Below, in pieces: positions 1 through 9,319 of a stretch of DNA of 64,000 bases; within the stretch, counting starts at the first letter, position 1; each line of letters starts with the position of its first letter. Under the pieces are notes generated by a model. It saw only the letters and a program-made list of their open reading frames with translations. It did no database searches and had not been told where the DNA came from. A program made the position numbers and the translations under genes. This DNA is from Vibrio sp. FE10. GTDB lineage: Bacteria; Pseudomonadota; Gammaproteobacteria; Enterobacterales; Vibrionaceae. Location of the stretch: assembly GCF_030297155.1 (NCBI RefSeq), contig NZ_AP028068.1, forward strand, positions 1,488,001-1,552,000, written 5' to 3'.

Positions 1-303
1 CGCGATATCTACCTTCCTGCCTCACAAACCTATGTGTTCCAAGTTGATGGGGAAGTTCGTGGGTTTTATTCGCTTTATGAGGGGATATTGGCCGCGATCT
101 TTGTCTGCCCTGAGCATCAAGGGAGTGGCACTGGGAAACAGCTTATGCAACACGCCAAGCTTGAATGCCCTAATTTGTCATTGAATGTGTACAAAGAGAA
201 TCAAGCGACCATTGAGTTCTACCTCTCTCAAGGCTTTAAGATCGTAAGTGAACAAGCCGATGAGCACACAGGACACCAAGAGTACACCATGTATTTAGCC
301 TAG
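1..303 (+). CDS. GNAT family N-acetyltransferase, 5' end outside window
   Basis: The reading frame is open from the first base (RDIYLPASQTYVF...), so this is the C-terminal 100 codons of a gene that starts upstream; the GTG at 34 is internal. It carries the GNAT acetyl-CoA loop as CPEHQGSGTGKQLM, and the typical last strand region with NVYKENQATIEFYLSQGF, as in the YjaB/YiaC group of small acetyltransferases. GNAT enzymes move acetyl from acetyl-CoA to an amine; the substrate cannot be read here. It is followed at 52 bp by a second GNAT gene on the same strand. Confidence 0.85.
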   Translation, partial: RDIYLPASQTYVFQVDGEVRGFYSLYEGILAAIFVCPEHQGSGTGKQLMQHAKLECPNLSLNVYKENQATIEFYLSQGFKIVSEQADEHTGHQEYTMYLA

Positions 304-354
304 CGTTGGGCTTAGTGAATAGTTAGATGAGTATTAGGTAGGAATCGAAGTTAT

Positions 355-849
355 ATGGATATAGTCAAAGCCGACATGGCGCACTCGAATGCGTTCCACC
401 ATTATGTAAAAGCTTGTATCGATGATGGACTCGAAATCTATACCGGTATTACCGATGGCAGTGATACTTACTTAGAAAGGCGAATAGCTTATTCAAAAGG
501 TGAGTGTTTGCCAGAAGGGTGGACGCCAGCTTCTACTTACTTTTGTATCGAGTCTGGTCAGATTCTTGGCGTGATTAGAGTTCGTCACGGTACCAGTGAA
601 TACATTCATGACGTTATCGGGCACATCGGCTACGAGACTCTGCCACAAGTGAGAGGGCGAGGAGTCGCAAGTCACATGTTGTCTTGGGTTCAACGTCATA
701 TACTTATCGAAAGCGCTATTATTACCTGTGACTGCGACAATGTTGCTTCGCAAAAAGTGATTGAGAAGTGCGGCGGCCAGTTCTTAAATATCTTTTATTC
801 AGAGCAAGATCAGCAAGAGGTGTTGCGTTATCAGCTAGACCCAAAATGA
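355..849 (+). CDS. GNAT family acetyltransferase (COG3981-like)
   Basis: This 164-residue protein has a GNAT core: the beta-4 strand HIGYETLPQVRGRGVASHML holds the R/Q-x-x-G-x-G/A acetyl-CoA loop, followed by ITCDCDNVASQKVIEKCGG, the usual N-x-x-S-x-x-x-I-E-x-x-G stretch. Length and motif spacing fit the predicted acetyltransferases of COG3981. Start ATG at 355 has an AGGA about 12 bases upstream, which is slightly far. A hairpin terminator follows. The substrate is unknown. Confidence 0.82.
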   Translation: MDIVKADMAHSNAFHHYVKACIDDGLEIYTGITDGSDTYLERRIAYSKGECLPEGWTPASTYFCIESGQILGVIRVRHGTSEYIHDVIGHIGYETLPQVRGRGVASHMLSWVQRHILIESAIITCDCDNVASQKVIEKCGGQFLNIFYSEQDQQEVLRYQLDPK

Positions 850-911
850 ACACTAAAGCATGGCACTTGCTTATGTTCGCTTACTTTCCGTTAGCGAGAT
901 TTTATTAAATT

Positions 912-940
912 GAAGCCACCATTGATGGTGGTTTCTTTGG
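912..940 (+). terminator. Rho-independent terminator after the second GNAT gene
   Basis: Ten-base-pair stem (912-921 with 926-935, one G-T pair) around a TTGA tetraloop, followed by a short T-rich tail. It lies 62 bp past the stop codon at 849. Confidence 0.65.
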
Positions 941-971
941 TTATAGTTCATCGATTATTGTTGGAGATATT

Positions 972-1403
972 TTGAAGTATTCGACAAGACCTGCTCAGTC
1001 ATCAGATTATGAATTTCTGTTCGAGCTAAAAAAGGCGGCTGAATTTGAGCCAATCAAGGCTGTTTTTGGCTGGGATGAGCAAGTTCAACGAGACATACAC
1101 GCCGAAGAGTGGGAAGAAGAAAGGCCTGAAATCATTGAGTATCAGGGCAAAGCGATTGGCAGTGTGTTGATGCAAGATAAAGGTGACCACTTCTACTTTT
1201 GCCGATTCTTTTTGCTGCCTGAATATCATGGAAAGGGTATCGGTAGCCAAATCCTCACCGATTACTTAGCTCACGCAGATAAGCTCAGTAAGCCGGTTGA
1301 GTTGTGTTATCTGCAAGGTAATCGCGTTGGAGAGCTTTACTTAAGATTTGGTTTTGAAATCACCGCGCAAAACGACCAGTTTGTATATATGTGGCGTAAA
1401 TAG
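972..1403 (+). CDS. GNAT family acetyltransferase
   Basis: This 143-residue single GNAT domain has the acetyl-CoA loop at LPEYHGKGIGSQILTDYL and the final strand GELYLRFGFEITAQNDQFVYM. The start is read as TTG at 972, because GGAG lies five bases upstream at 963-966 and the protein then begins MKYSTRPAQSSDYEFLFEL, the expected GNAT beta-1/alpha-1. The target amine cannot be inferred. It is the third GNAT in a row, but the three are not close paralogues of one another. Confidence 0.82.
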   Translation: MKYSTRPAQSSDYEFLFELKKAAEFEPIKAVFGWDEQVQRDIHAEEWEEERPEIIEYQGKAIGSVLMQDKGDHFYFCRFFLLPEYHGKGIGSQILTDYLAHADKLSKPVELCYLQGNRVGELYLRFGFEITAQNDQFVYMWRK

Positions 1404-1543
1404 ACATTCATCCAAAATGGTCACACCGTGTCTGTAACTTGATAGGCACCTGAAACCCATCTAACGTAAAACCTTGTAAAGCTCCCTATGCTTGATGACT
1501 AAGCGATTACACTTAGAACAGATCGAGCGTAAGGGAGTGTGCA

Positions 1544-2905
1544 ATGAATTATTACCCGACTTCAAAAATCGTGGGTGAGCAAAGGTTTGGTTTTGGGCCT
1601 AGATTAGGTCAAACAGCCTATTATTCTCCTTTAGAACAGTTGGATAAAAAGCCATTCGTTCATCAGTCCATTCAAGCTCTACCCACAACCGAATCTATCC
1701 TGATAACCGTCGGTGAGAATCGTGAACAGCGAAGAATGGCTAAGGGTGATGAGCAAAAGATGCAAGCAATGAAGAAAGAGGCACAGTCTTTTCTTCGTAC
1801 TCACTACCGACAACAAGCTCAAGCTCGCCATCTGCAAAGCGTTGAAACACCTTATGGTTTTCAAGAGCGCATTATTCAGTTTTGGAGTAACCACTTTGCC
1901 GTTTCGGTTGACAATCGAAAGCTGATGCCCTTGGCTGCAAGTATTGAAAATGATGTGGTTCGCCAGCATTGGAATGGCAACTTTGGCGATATGCTGATGG
2001 CTTCTTCAAAACATCCAGCCATGCTTCTTTATCTAGATAATCAACTCTCGATTGGGCCCAATTCCAAAGTAGGTAAGCGCCGTGATAAGGGGCTGAATGA
2101 AAACCTCGCTCGTGAAATTCTAGAGCTTCATACTCTTGGTGTTGATGGCTCCTATACTCAACAAGATGTGATTGCATTGGCGAAGGCGATTTCGGGGTGG
2201 GGTATTAAATTCCAATCCCCAAATGCTGGTTTTCGATTCGCCAATAACCTCCATGAGCCAGGCAGTATCACCTTACTTGGAAAATCCTACTCTCAATCAG
2301 GTATCTCACAGGGGGAGTCGTGTTTAAAAGCCTTAGCTACCCATAAAGACACAGCCAAACATTTGGTTGATAAGCTTTGCCAGCACTTTATTGGTGGCAC
2401 GCCTAACGATCTTTCAGAACAGATGGTTGCTGCATACTTAAAGGGCAATGGTGATTTACTGCCTGTTTACCGCTTGTTACTGGGGAGCACAGAGGCAAAT
2501 GAACCCAAGCCCAATCGATTTAGACCGCCGAAAGAGTGGCTATTTGCGGTACTTCGCAGCGCCGACATTCCTCTTAATGATAAGCAAGCACTGAATACTC
2601 TCAATACACTAGGTCAACCACCTTTTAAACCGGGTTCACCGGCAGGATGGTCGGATCAAGATAGAGACTACAACAGCCCTTCGGCATTGACTCAACGTAT
2701 GCAAGTCGCTAATAGGCTGGCCTCAATCGCGATAAAGTCGGCTAAGGCGTCTGGTACAAAACCAAAGGCGGTAGTGGATGACGTGATCGCAGCTTTATAT
2801 GGCGATGCGATTGATGAACATACTCAAATTGTTTTGCGCAAAGCCGACAGCGCTGCAATGCAACTTTCCTTGTTGTGGTTAAGCCCACAGTTTCAATATC
2901 GTTAG
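1544..2905 (+). CDS. DUF1800 family protein
   Basis: This 453-residue protein shows the hallmarks of DUF1800: RIIQFWSNHFAVSVD near residue 110 and NENLAREILELHTLGVDGSYTQ near residue 190, ending in a LSSPQFQ-like tail (LWLSPQFQYR). The biochemical role of the family is not established. DUF1800 genes are very commonly paired with DUF1501 genes, as here, where the next gene starts 8 bp after this stop. No classical signal peptide is seen. The ATG at 1544 is preceded by AAGGGAG. Confidence 0.85.
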   Translation: MNYYPTSKIVGEQRFGFGPRLGQTAYYSPLEQLDKKPFVHQSIQALPTTESILITVGENREQRRMAKGDEQKMQAMKKEAQSFLRTHYRQQAQARHLQSVETPYGFQERIIQFWSNHFAVSVDNRKLMPLAASIENDVVRQHWNGNFGDMLMASSKHPAMLLYLDNQLSIGPNSKVGKRRDKGLNENLAREILELHTLGVDGSYTQQDVIALAKAISGWGIKFQSPNAGFRFANNLHEPGSITLLGKSYSQSGISQGESCLKALATHKDTAKHLVDKLCQHFIGGTPNDLSEQMVAAYLKGNGDLLPVYRLLLGSTEANEPKPNRFRPPKEWLFAVLRSADIPLNDKQALNTLNTLGQPPFKPGSPAGWSDQDRDYNSPSALTQRMQVANRLASIAIKSAKASGTKPKAVVDDVIAALYGDAIDEHTQIVLRKADSAAMQLSLLWLSPQFQYR

Positions 2906-2913
2906 GAGTGGGT

Positions 2914-4152
2914 ATGAAAAAGACAAACGGTTCGCAGACTATGAAGTCGCAAAGTAATAAGCCACACAATCACGGCCTACAAAGTATTCATCGCCGCCAG
3001 TTCATGGGCATTGCCGCGGCTGTTGGTGTGAGTGCGATTTTGCCATTTCCAAGCTTTGCCAAAATGCGCTCAGACAATATCTTTGTTTGGATATCACTGC
3101 GTGGCGCGATGGATGGGTTAAACGTTGTGGTACCTCATGCTGATCCTGATTATGCAGATCTAAGACCGAATATAGGTTTGAAGCCCGATCAGCTACTTAA
3201 GCTAGATAGTTTCTTTGGGTTACACCCTTCGCTTAAAAATTGTCATCAATGGTATGAAAATAAAGAACTTAGCCTCGTTCATGCTTGTTCAACCGCTTAT
3301 CGCGAGCGTTCTCATTTTGATGGACAAAAGATATTAGAAAACGGCACTTCCGACCCTTTTAATACAGAAGGGTGGCTTAACCGTTTACTTGCACTGAGCT
3401 CAGAACAATACGATGGAATCGCGATTGATTCAGGCCTGCCGCTCATCATGCAGGGCGAATCTACCGTGGCAAGTTGGTATCCAAACCGCTTGAAAACACG
3501 CGACAAACAAACCGAGCTACTTGAAGAACTCTTCCAAAGTGACCAAATGCTGTCTGCCAACTTTGAAAGCGTAATGAAGATAGATGATCTTGTGGGTGAC
3601 CAAGGCGTTGGCAAACAATTTAAGTCATTGATGAGTAAAACGGGCGATATCTTATCTGCCGATAACGGGCCAAACATTGCAGCACTAGAATTAGGTGGTT
3701 GGGACACCCACGCAAATCAAGGCAGCGTCAATGGTAGGTTGAGTAACCAACTTAAAACCTTGGATGCAGGGTTAGCGGCACTTAAGGAATCGTTAGGTTC
3801 ACGCTGGAATAATACGGTGATCATCGCCGCCAGTGAGTTTGGTCGAACAGCTAAGGAAAACGGCACAAAAGGCACCGATCATGGCACTGGTAACGTCATG
3901 TTGGTTACTGGTGGGGCAATGGCTAACAAGGATTCAAACATATCGAGTTCAAGCGAATCTGGAGGCCGAGTTATCGCAAACTGGCCGGGATTAAGCCAAG
4001 AGAATCTGTATCAAGGGCGAGATCTCAAACCAACCACCGACATGCGAGGTGTAATCAAAGGCGTGCTAAGTCAGTATTTGTCGATAGAAACGAAGCAGCT
4101 CGACACCATCTTCCCTGATAGTGAAATGGTAAAGCCACTTCAAATGATATGA
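2914..4152 (+). CDS. DUF1501 family protein, Tat-exported
   Basis: The chosen start is ATG 2914 with AGGAG at 2904-2908; an in-frame GTG at 2875 lies inside the upstream gene and is less likely. Residues 27-28 are the twin arginines of a Tat signal (HRRQFMGIAAAVGVSAILP, ending FAKM). The mature part has the DUF1501 sulfatase-like features WISLRGAMDGLNVVVPH, ELGGWDTHANQ and ASEFGRTAKENGTKGTDHGT, which resemble alkaline-phosphatase-superfamily metal sites. It probably acts in the periplasm together with the DUF1800 partner; function unproven. Confidence 0.85.
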   Translation: MKKTNGSQTMKSQSNKPHNHGLQSIHRRQFMGIAAAVGVSAILPFPSFAKMRSDNIFVWISLRGAMDGLNVVVPHADPDYADLRPNIGLKPDQLLKLDSFFGLHPSLKNCHQWYENKELSLVHACSTAYRERSHFDGQKILENGTSDPFNTEGWLNRLLALSSEQYDGIAIDSGLPLIMQGESTVASWYPNRLKTRDKQTELLEELFQSDQMLSANFESVMKIDDLVGDQGVGKQFKSLMSKTGDILSADNGPNIAALELGGWDTHANQGSVNGRLSNQLKTLDAGLAALKESLGSRWNNTVIIAASEFGRTAKENGTKGTDHGTGNVMLVTGGAMANKDSNISSSSESGGRVIANWPGLSQENLYQGRDLKPTTDMRGVIKGVLSQYLSIETKQLDTIFPDSEMVKPLQMI

Positions 4153-4161
4153 AGTGGCTTT
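4131..4161 (+). terminator. Terminator overlapping the DUF1501 stop codon
   Basis: Twelve-base-pair perfect stem (4131-4142 with 4150-4161) and a seven-base loop. The stop codon TGA at 4150-4152 lies in the second arm, so the hairpin covers the last codons. No long T tail, so termination strength is uncertain. Confidence 0.55.
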
Positions 4162-4204
4162 GAGCCTTAGATTGTGGGCTTTGGGGCATAGCTTTGAATG
4201 TGGT

Positions 4205-4816
4205 TTACGACTTAACCGCCAACAATGCACCGAATGTCACCAATCCAACCCCACACGCTTGATTGAGTCGTTTCTTTGCTCGCAATAAATGCGTCTGTAA
4301 TGTCTTTGAAGTGAAAAGCATTGCGACAATTCCGAACCACAAGCCGTGAAGAACAATCATGTAAAGCCCATAGCCGAGTGCTACATGTTGGTTGTTAGTA
4401 TCGGGTGAGATCACTTGGCTGAAGATACTCAAGAAGAACAACATGGTTTTTGGGTTGAGCACGTTACACAAAAAGCCTTGGGCTAAATAACGCCAAACAC
4501 TGATGCTCTGCGTCGTTCCTTCCATAGGTGCGAGTTGACTGTCTGCGCTTAGAATGCCTTTTATTCCAAGGCAAATAAGGTACGCGGCACCTGAGTATCG
4601 AATGATGTCGAAAAGTTGCTCGTTCTGTGAGATTAAGTAACTAATCCCCAGCATTGAATAGCTAATATGAACGCAAATCGCGAGGCTGACTCCTATTGCA
4701 GTCCAAATACCGGCTTGTCTACCTTGATTGATACTGTTCTTCAAAACTAAAACGAAATCAGCACCGGGGCTTATAACAATCAATAGTCCTAACACCGCTA
4801 AGCTCAACCACTCCAT
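4205..4816 (-). CDS. LysE/RhtB family amino-acid exporter
   Basis: This 203-residue inner-membrane protein begins MEWLSLAVLGLLIVISPGAD, where the SPGAD segment at the end of helix 1 is diagnostic of LysE/RhtB exporters. Further hydrophobic segments and FLCNVLNPKTMLFF (the conserved NPK) follow. The start at 4816 is preceded by GGAG at eight bases; longer in-frame starts would add a non-conserved tail. It is divergent from a LysR-type gene, the classic exporter-regulator arrangement. The exported amino acid is unknown. Confidence 0.88.
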   Translation of the reverse strand: MEWLSLAVLGLLIVISPGADFVLVLKNSINQGRQAGIWTAIGVSLAICVHISYSMLGISYLISQNEQLFDIIRYSGAAYLICLGIKGILSADSQLAPMEGTTQSISVWRYLAQGFLCNVLNPKTMLFFLSIFSQVISPDTNNQHVALGYGLYMIVLHGLWFGIVAMLFTSKTLQTHLLRAKKRLNQACGVGLVTFGALLAVKS

Positions 4817-4917
4817 AAATACTCCAATTCTGTTATTTGATGAGCCGTCATTGTATGGTTTTTGTTTGCTGCCTATAATCGAAATGAACTCCATTAACCT
4901 GTGAGAAATAATCACAC

Positions 4918-5799
4918 ATGAGGCATCTAAAAGCATTTCATGTTTTCCATGTCGCGGCTCACTCTACGAGTTACAGCAACGCGGCAGCAAAACTTAATAT
5001 TACCCATGGTGCGGTGAGCAAACAGATCAAAGTTCTGGAAAGCTATTTATCTCAAACTCTGTTTTATAAGCAGGGTCGTAATGTGTGTTTGACCACAGAG
5101 GGTGAGTTACTCAAAGGTTACACAGAGCAAGCGTTTCAGGCGTTGGATACGGGCGTTAAAAAGCTGAACCAGCTTAATAACCATGCGTTAGAAGTTTCGT
5201 GCGAACCAACACTAACCATGCGTTGGTTAATGCCACGTTTAGGTGATTTTTACGCCGAGTCGGGCATTGACGTTCGTTTGTCCACCGCTGGTGGGGCTGT
5301 GAACTTAGGTGCGACTGGGTTAGATATGGCAATTCGCCGAGACGACTTCAACGTAACCGAGCACTACAAACAGATTCCGTTGGTCACAGAATGGGTTGGC
5401 CCTGTATTCTCGCCTGATTATTGGCAACAGGTTAAAGATAATCTAGGTGATGTGAAATTACTGCACAGCAGCACTCGACCAGATGCTTGGAGTCATTGGG
5501 CGTCTATCACTGAAAGCACAGTTAATAGCGGAGTATTGTCACAAGCTGCTGCGAACCAGACATTTGCACACTTCTACTTTTGCTTTCAGGCGACTGTTGA
5601 TGGTTTAGGGGCTGCGCTTGGGTCTTATCCACTTGTCGCTGACGATATTGAAAGAGGTAACTTGATCGCGCCGTTTGGTTTTGTACCTTCTGGACACCAG
5701 TACATACTGCTCACGCAAAACAGCGAGCATGATCAGCCAGAAAACCCGTTTGTGACTTGGCTGAGGAATGAGTTGTCGCAGTGTGTTCCAGGCTATTAA
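4918..5799 (+). CDS. LysR family transcriptional regulator (GcvA-like)
   Basis: This 293-residue protein has the LysR winged-helix at residues 1-60 (RHLKAFHVFHVAAHSTSYSNAAAKLNITHGAVSKQIKVLE) and a GcvA-like effector domain (MRWLMPRLGDFYAESGIDVRL). It diverges from the LysE-type exporter with a 101-bp shared promoter region, so it most likely controls that exporter in response to its substrate. The Shine-Dalgarno sequence before ATG 4918 is weak. Confidence 0.87.
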   Translation: MRHLKAFHVFHVAAHSTSYSNAAAKLNITHGAVSKQIKVLESYLSQTLFYKQGRNVCLTTEGELLKGYTEQAFQALDTGVKKLNQLNNHALEVSCEPTLTMRWLMPRLGDFYAESGIDVRLSTAGGAVNLGATGLDMAIRRDDFNVTEHYKQIPLVTEWVGPVFSPDYWQQVKDNLGDVKLLHSSTRPDAWSHWASITESTVNSGVLSQAAANQTFAHFYFCFQATVDGLGAALGSYPLVADDIERGNLIAPFGFVPSGHQYILLTQNSEHDQPENPFVTWLRNELSQCVPGY

Positions 5800-5841
5800 C
5801 ATCTTAAAAACTAACAACCGATATCTTTGTTACTTTAGAAG

Positions 5842-6972
5842 CTAACTCGTTCTTGATGTTGAGTGCTTAGCAAGTGCATGAGGCGGCACACCAAACGCTT
5901 TCTTGAAAGCAATGGTGAAGTTAGAAGGGTGCTGATAACCTGCCTCATAGGCTGCTTCGGTTATTGATACCAAGCCTCGTTCTAAGTGCTGGCGCGCTAT
6001 ATCTAAGCGTCGGTGTCGGATATAACCATTGATAGTGAGATTGTAAGATTGCTTAAATCGACGCTGTAAGTTGGAGATACTCATTGAGAATCGACCTGCG
6101 ATGCTTTCAAGACTGAGTGGCTTATCTAAGTTGATTTCAATGTAGCTGATGATGTCTTCTATCTTGGCATCGAACCCTTTTTCAGCCGAAACTTGGTTAT
6201 CGTTTTGGTCAAAAACAACACTCTGATCCGTGCCGTTTGGATTAGCGTTAATGTCCTCAGAAGTGCACTCTTGGCAACATTGTATAGGCATCTGAGAAAG
6301 AGTTTGAGCGATCAATTGTTGGGTCAACGTCTCGACGACGAGCTTGTCTTGAAAGTTGGTCGGTGTCGCTTGGCTGGTTAATCTGTTCGTTAATTGAATG
6401 ATGTCAGGGTTTAGCTCTAACTCGTAAAACGCTTTGTGTGAATCTAGGAATGACTTGTTAGAACAGTGGTCGCTTAAACGAGGCTCTACCCATTGAGGCT
6501 TAACCAAGATGTTAATTTTATTCATCTTATTGTTTTGGATTAGTGAACGCCTAAAGTTGGCAGGTTTGGTTAAGTTTACTACTACGCCTTGTGGCCCATT
6601 ACTGGCATCGAGATCGAACTCAAGATCGTCATAGCCAAAGGTGAGTTTCCCTGCGAGAAGAATGGTAATCAAGATAGCGGAGTGAGCCGTCGATACGATG
6701 TTGCTGTCTACTAATTCAATACAACGACCGCCATGAACAAAGATTTGGTCATTGTATTGGTAAGAAAGGAATTTGCCTTCAGCAAGTGATGTCTGCTTGG
6801 TCTGCCCTTGTGTCACAATGATCTGCTTTTCAGTCTGCTCGAGCTTTTTGGTCAAAGCGACTTTTTTAGTTAACACTGGTTTGTTCGTTAACACAGCTTT
6901 CTTGTTTAATTCGACTCTTTCAGTCATAGCCGTTTCGGCAAGTTTAGTTTGCTTTGATGTTACTTCACTCAT
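5842..6972 (-). CDS. AraC family regulator with Lys-rich N-terminal repeat
   Basis: This 376-residue protein ends in a full AraC/XylS double helix-turn-helix (SLESIAGRFSMSISNLQRRF to AAYEAGYQHPSNFTIAFKKAFG). The ATG at 6972 is chosen because GAGGAA lies seven bases upstream; in-frame starts up to 7068 would run into the Fur-like box of the divergent gene. Residues 20-49 form five imperfect six-residue units (VELNKK, AVLTNK, PVLTKK, VALTKK, LEQTEK), unlike normal AraC N-termini. AraC regulators next to TonB receptors usually sense the siderophore and activate its uptake (PchR-like logic); that role is inferred here. Confidence 0.85.
   Translation of the reverse strand: MSEVTSKQTKLAETAMTERVELNKKAVLTNKPVLTKKVALTKKLEQTEKQIIVTQGQTKQTSLAEGKFLSYQYNDQIFVHGGRCIELVDSNIVSTAHSAILITILLAGKLTFGYDDLEFDLDASNGPQGVVVNLTKPANFRRSLIQNNKMNKINILVKPQWVEPRLSDHCSNKSFLDSHKAFYELELNPDIIQLTNRLTSQATPTNFQDKLVVETLTQQLIAQTLSQMPIQCCQECTSEDINANPNGTDQSVVFDQNDNQVSAEKGFDAKIEDIISYIEINLDKPLSLESIAGRFSMSISNLQRRFKQSYNLTINGYIRHRRLDIARQHLERGLVSITEAAYEAGYQHPSNFTIAFKKAFGVPPHALAKHSTSRTS
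6826..6915 (-). repeat. Five-unit 18-nt coding repeat in the AraC gene
   Basis: An imperfect 18-nucleotide unit is repeated five times in frame and encodes six-residue units of the form x-V/A-L-T-x-K (AVLTNK, PVLTKK, VALTKK). The GTTAAC core is visible in adjacent copies at DNA level. Slippage of such a tract would add or remove six residues without a frameshift. Confidence 0.7.
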
Positions 6973-7053
6973 TTGACCGTTCCTCATAACACCTATGCGT
7001 TTCTGCATGAGCAAATCATCTGTGCATTTATAAATTACAACCCTATCATGTTT

Positions 7054-7072
7054 GCGAATTATTATCATTTAC
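7054..7072. promoter_or_regulatory. Fur-like box upstream of TonB receptor
   Basis: Read on the minus strand, GTAAATGATAATAATTCGC matches the 19-bp Fur consensus GATAATGATAATCATTATC at about 14 positions. It lies 17 bp before the receptor ATG and about 80 bp before the chosen AraC start, so iron-bound Fur could repress both. Confidence 0.65.
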
Positions 7073-7088
7073 ATCTAGGATTGAATTT

Positions 7089-9095
7089 ATGGAAAGCCCA
7101 GTCAACTCAACAATCAAGCTTTCAGCCCTCTGTATTGCAATTGCCAGCGCGTTTAGTAGCCCGGTGATTGCAGAGGAAAACACATCGCACTTTGATGAAG
7201 TGGTGGTGTGGGGAACGAGAGTATCAAGCAACACTGAATCGATCATTGCCGATGACATGTCACTCAAGCAAGCTGACCATATGTCAGATCTACTGCGTGA
7301 GATTCCCGGTGTTGATGTTGGGGGAACGCACTCGGTGAACCAACGAATTACCATCCGTGGCTTAAGCGAAACTGACTTAGACATTCGACTCGATGGTGCT
7401 TCTCAGCACGCCAATATGTTCCACCATATCGGTAACTTGACGCTTAACCCTGACATCTTGAAATCGGCCGATATCCAAGTCGGTAATAACTCGGTTACGC
7501 AAAATGGACTAGGCGGTTCGGTGCTTTTTGAAACCAAAGATGCGAAAGATCTGCTTCGTTATGACGAGAGTTTTGGCGCTCGTGTTTATGGCGGCTACGC
7601 AACGAATGCAAGTCAGCAAGGTTCTTTAACTGTGTATGGTTTGTTGTCGGATAAGGTTGATGCCATGCTCTACAGTCACTATATGAGCCGTGATGATTTT
7701 AAGGACGGCGACGGCAATGAAACCTTCGGCTCAGAAGGGGACGTGTATAACATTCTCGGTAAGATTGGTTATGAACTGAGTGACTTACACCGCTTTGAAC
7801 TCTCTTATGATCTCTACCGTGATAGTGGTGATTACAGCCCGCGTCCAGATATGTCGGGTGGCGCGAATGAAGGCTTGTCTAACGATATTCTCATTCCTAC
7901 TGACTATGACCGTGACACGATAACGGCTAGCTATGAGCTACGTGGCGAAAGTCACCAAGGTAACGTGACTCTGTACAACACAGAAACTGAAATTCAGCGT
8001 GATGAAAGCGTTATGGCACCGCGTTGGCCTTCGAATCGTTTATCTAATAACGCGGCGAAGAACCAAAACTTTGGCTTGAACGCGAAGTTCCAATCGGACT
8101 ATCGCTTGATGTCGTTTGATAACATCGCGACCTATGGTTTTGACTACATGGACAAGTCATCAAGCAGCTATATCGGCAGCAGTAAGTTTATGGACGAGTC
8201 AGCAATTTCTACCGCACTTTTTGTTGAAGACCAATTCTACTTTACCCAAGCCTTTTCTATCACTGCGGGCGTCCGCTTCGATGATTATCAACGCAAAGCC
8301 GAAACTGGTAACGACGACTTTGACGACGTGACATGGTCGCTGGCAACACAATGGGATGTCACTCAAGATTGGACGTTGTTTGCCAGCATACGCTCGTTGT
8401 TCAAAGGCCCAGAGTTGATGGAAACCTTTATCGTTTATCAAGATGCTGCGTTTTTAGCGGACGATATTAAAGCCGAAACCGGGCAGAACACGCAAGGTGG
8501 CGTGCGTTTTGATAAGCGTTTAGATAACCACTTCATCGGAGCAAACCTAACCGTATTCCAAACCAATATCGATGATTACATAGCTGAAGAGTATCAGCCC
8601 GCGAACCAGAGTTACTTGATTTACAACTTAGGCGACGTGGAAATAAAAGGCTTCGAAGCTAGCCTGTCTTATGGCTACGAGATGTTTAACAGTAAGCTGT
8701 CTTATGCACGTTCAGATACTAAAAATAAAGACACAGGCGGCGCTGTCGCGGGTGGAAATGGACGCAGTATTGATATGGGTGACAGCATCACGCTAACACT
8801 GGATTATCAGTCTGAAGCGCTAGAAACGATCTTTGGTTGGAACTCAATGTTGGTGAAAGACGAAGACAATGTATTCGATGGTCAGCCAATTAAAGAAGGT
8901 TACGATGTTCATAACCTTTACGCTCAATGGGTGCCATCAAATGTTGACGGACTGTCTGTTACCTTTGGTATCGATAACGTGTTTGATGAGCAATACACCT
9001 CACACGCATCTCGTTCAGGCACAGAAAGAGGCTTTACCTTGGATGACTATGAACCTGGCCGTAACTACAAGCTTTCTGCCGCGTATCAGTTCTAG
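7089..9095 (+). CDS. TonB-dependent outer-membrane receptor
   Basis: This 668-residue protein starts with a signal peptide (cleavage likely after Ala28, SSPVIA|EE). The TonB box region FDEVVVWGTR is followed by a plug domain (DLLREIPGVDVGGTHSVNQRITIRG) and a beta-barrel ending in a terminal Phe (YKLSAAYQF), as outer-membrane insertion requires. The segment RSLFKGPELMETF corresponds to the FRAP-type region of haem and siderophore receptors. The Fur-like box and adjacent AraC gene indicate uptake of an iron complex; whether haem or a hydroxamate/catechol siderophore cannot be decided. A strong terminator follows. Confidence 0.9.
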   Translation: MESPVNSTIKLSALCIAIASAFSSPVIAEENTSHFDEVVVWGTRVSSNTESIIADDMSLKQADHMSDLLREIPGVDVGGTHSVNQRITIRGLSETDLDIRLDGASQHANMFHHIGNLTLNPDILKSADIQVGNNSVTQNGLGGSVLFETKDAKDLLRYDESFGARVYGGYATNASQQGSLTVYGLLSDKVDAMLYSHYMSRDDFKDGDGNETFGSEGDVYNILGKIGYELSDLHRFELSYDLYRDSGDYSPRPDMSGGANEGLSNDILIPTDYDRDTITASYELRGESHQGNVTLYNTETEIQRDESVMAPRWPSNRLSNNAAKNQNFGLNAKFQSDYRLMSFDNIATYGFDYMDKSSSSYIGSSKFMDESAISTALFVEDQFYFTQAFSITAGVRFDDYQRKAETGNDDFDDVTWSLATQWDVTQDWTLFASIRSLFKGPELMETFIVYQDAAFLADDIKAETGQNTQGGVRFDKRLDNHFIGANLTVFQTNIDDYIAEEYQPANQSYLIYNLGDVEIKGFEASLSYGYEMFNSKLSYARSDTKNKDTGGAVAGGNGRSIDMGDSITLTLDYQSEALETIFGWNSMLVKDEDNVFDGQPIKEGYDVHNLYAQWVPSNVDGLSVTFGIDNVFDEQYTSHASRSGTERGFTLDDYEPGRNYKLSAAYQF

Positions 9096-9243
9096 AAAGG
9101 TTTAAATTCGTAGGTTTGGTTGGAGCGATAAACTCACGGTCGTAGGGATCCGCAAAGCTTATTGCCCAAAACTGAAGTCATTCTTTAAGTCAGTCGTTTA
9201 AGCAGTTCCTTTCTGTAACTAGCTTAAATGACGAATGAAAATT

Positions 9244-9279
9244 AAAGCGCCTCTCGGGCAAGGAATCGAGAGGCGCTTT
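9244..9279. terminator. Bidirectional terminator between convergent genes
   Basis: Perfect 13-bp stem (9244-9256 with 9267-9279) with a ten-base loop, A-rich on the left and T-rich on the right. It serves the TonB receptor (+) and the ADP-ribosylglycohydrolase-like gene (-). Confidence 0.9.
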
Positions 9280-9319
9280 AGTTTTAGATTGTCTGAACAG
9301 TTAATCAGGCTCCACAATG

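Noticed and set aside
493..753. 86-codon antisense frame inside a GNAT gene
   Set aside because: No ribosome site and no family features; the plus strand encodes a clear GNAT domain over the same bases.
1..1403. Three GNAT genes in a row suggest an integron cassette array
   Set aside because: No attC-type imperfect palindrome of the expected size is found between them. The GTTGGGC at 306 alone matches a core but has no partner, and normal promoters and a terminator are present.
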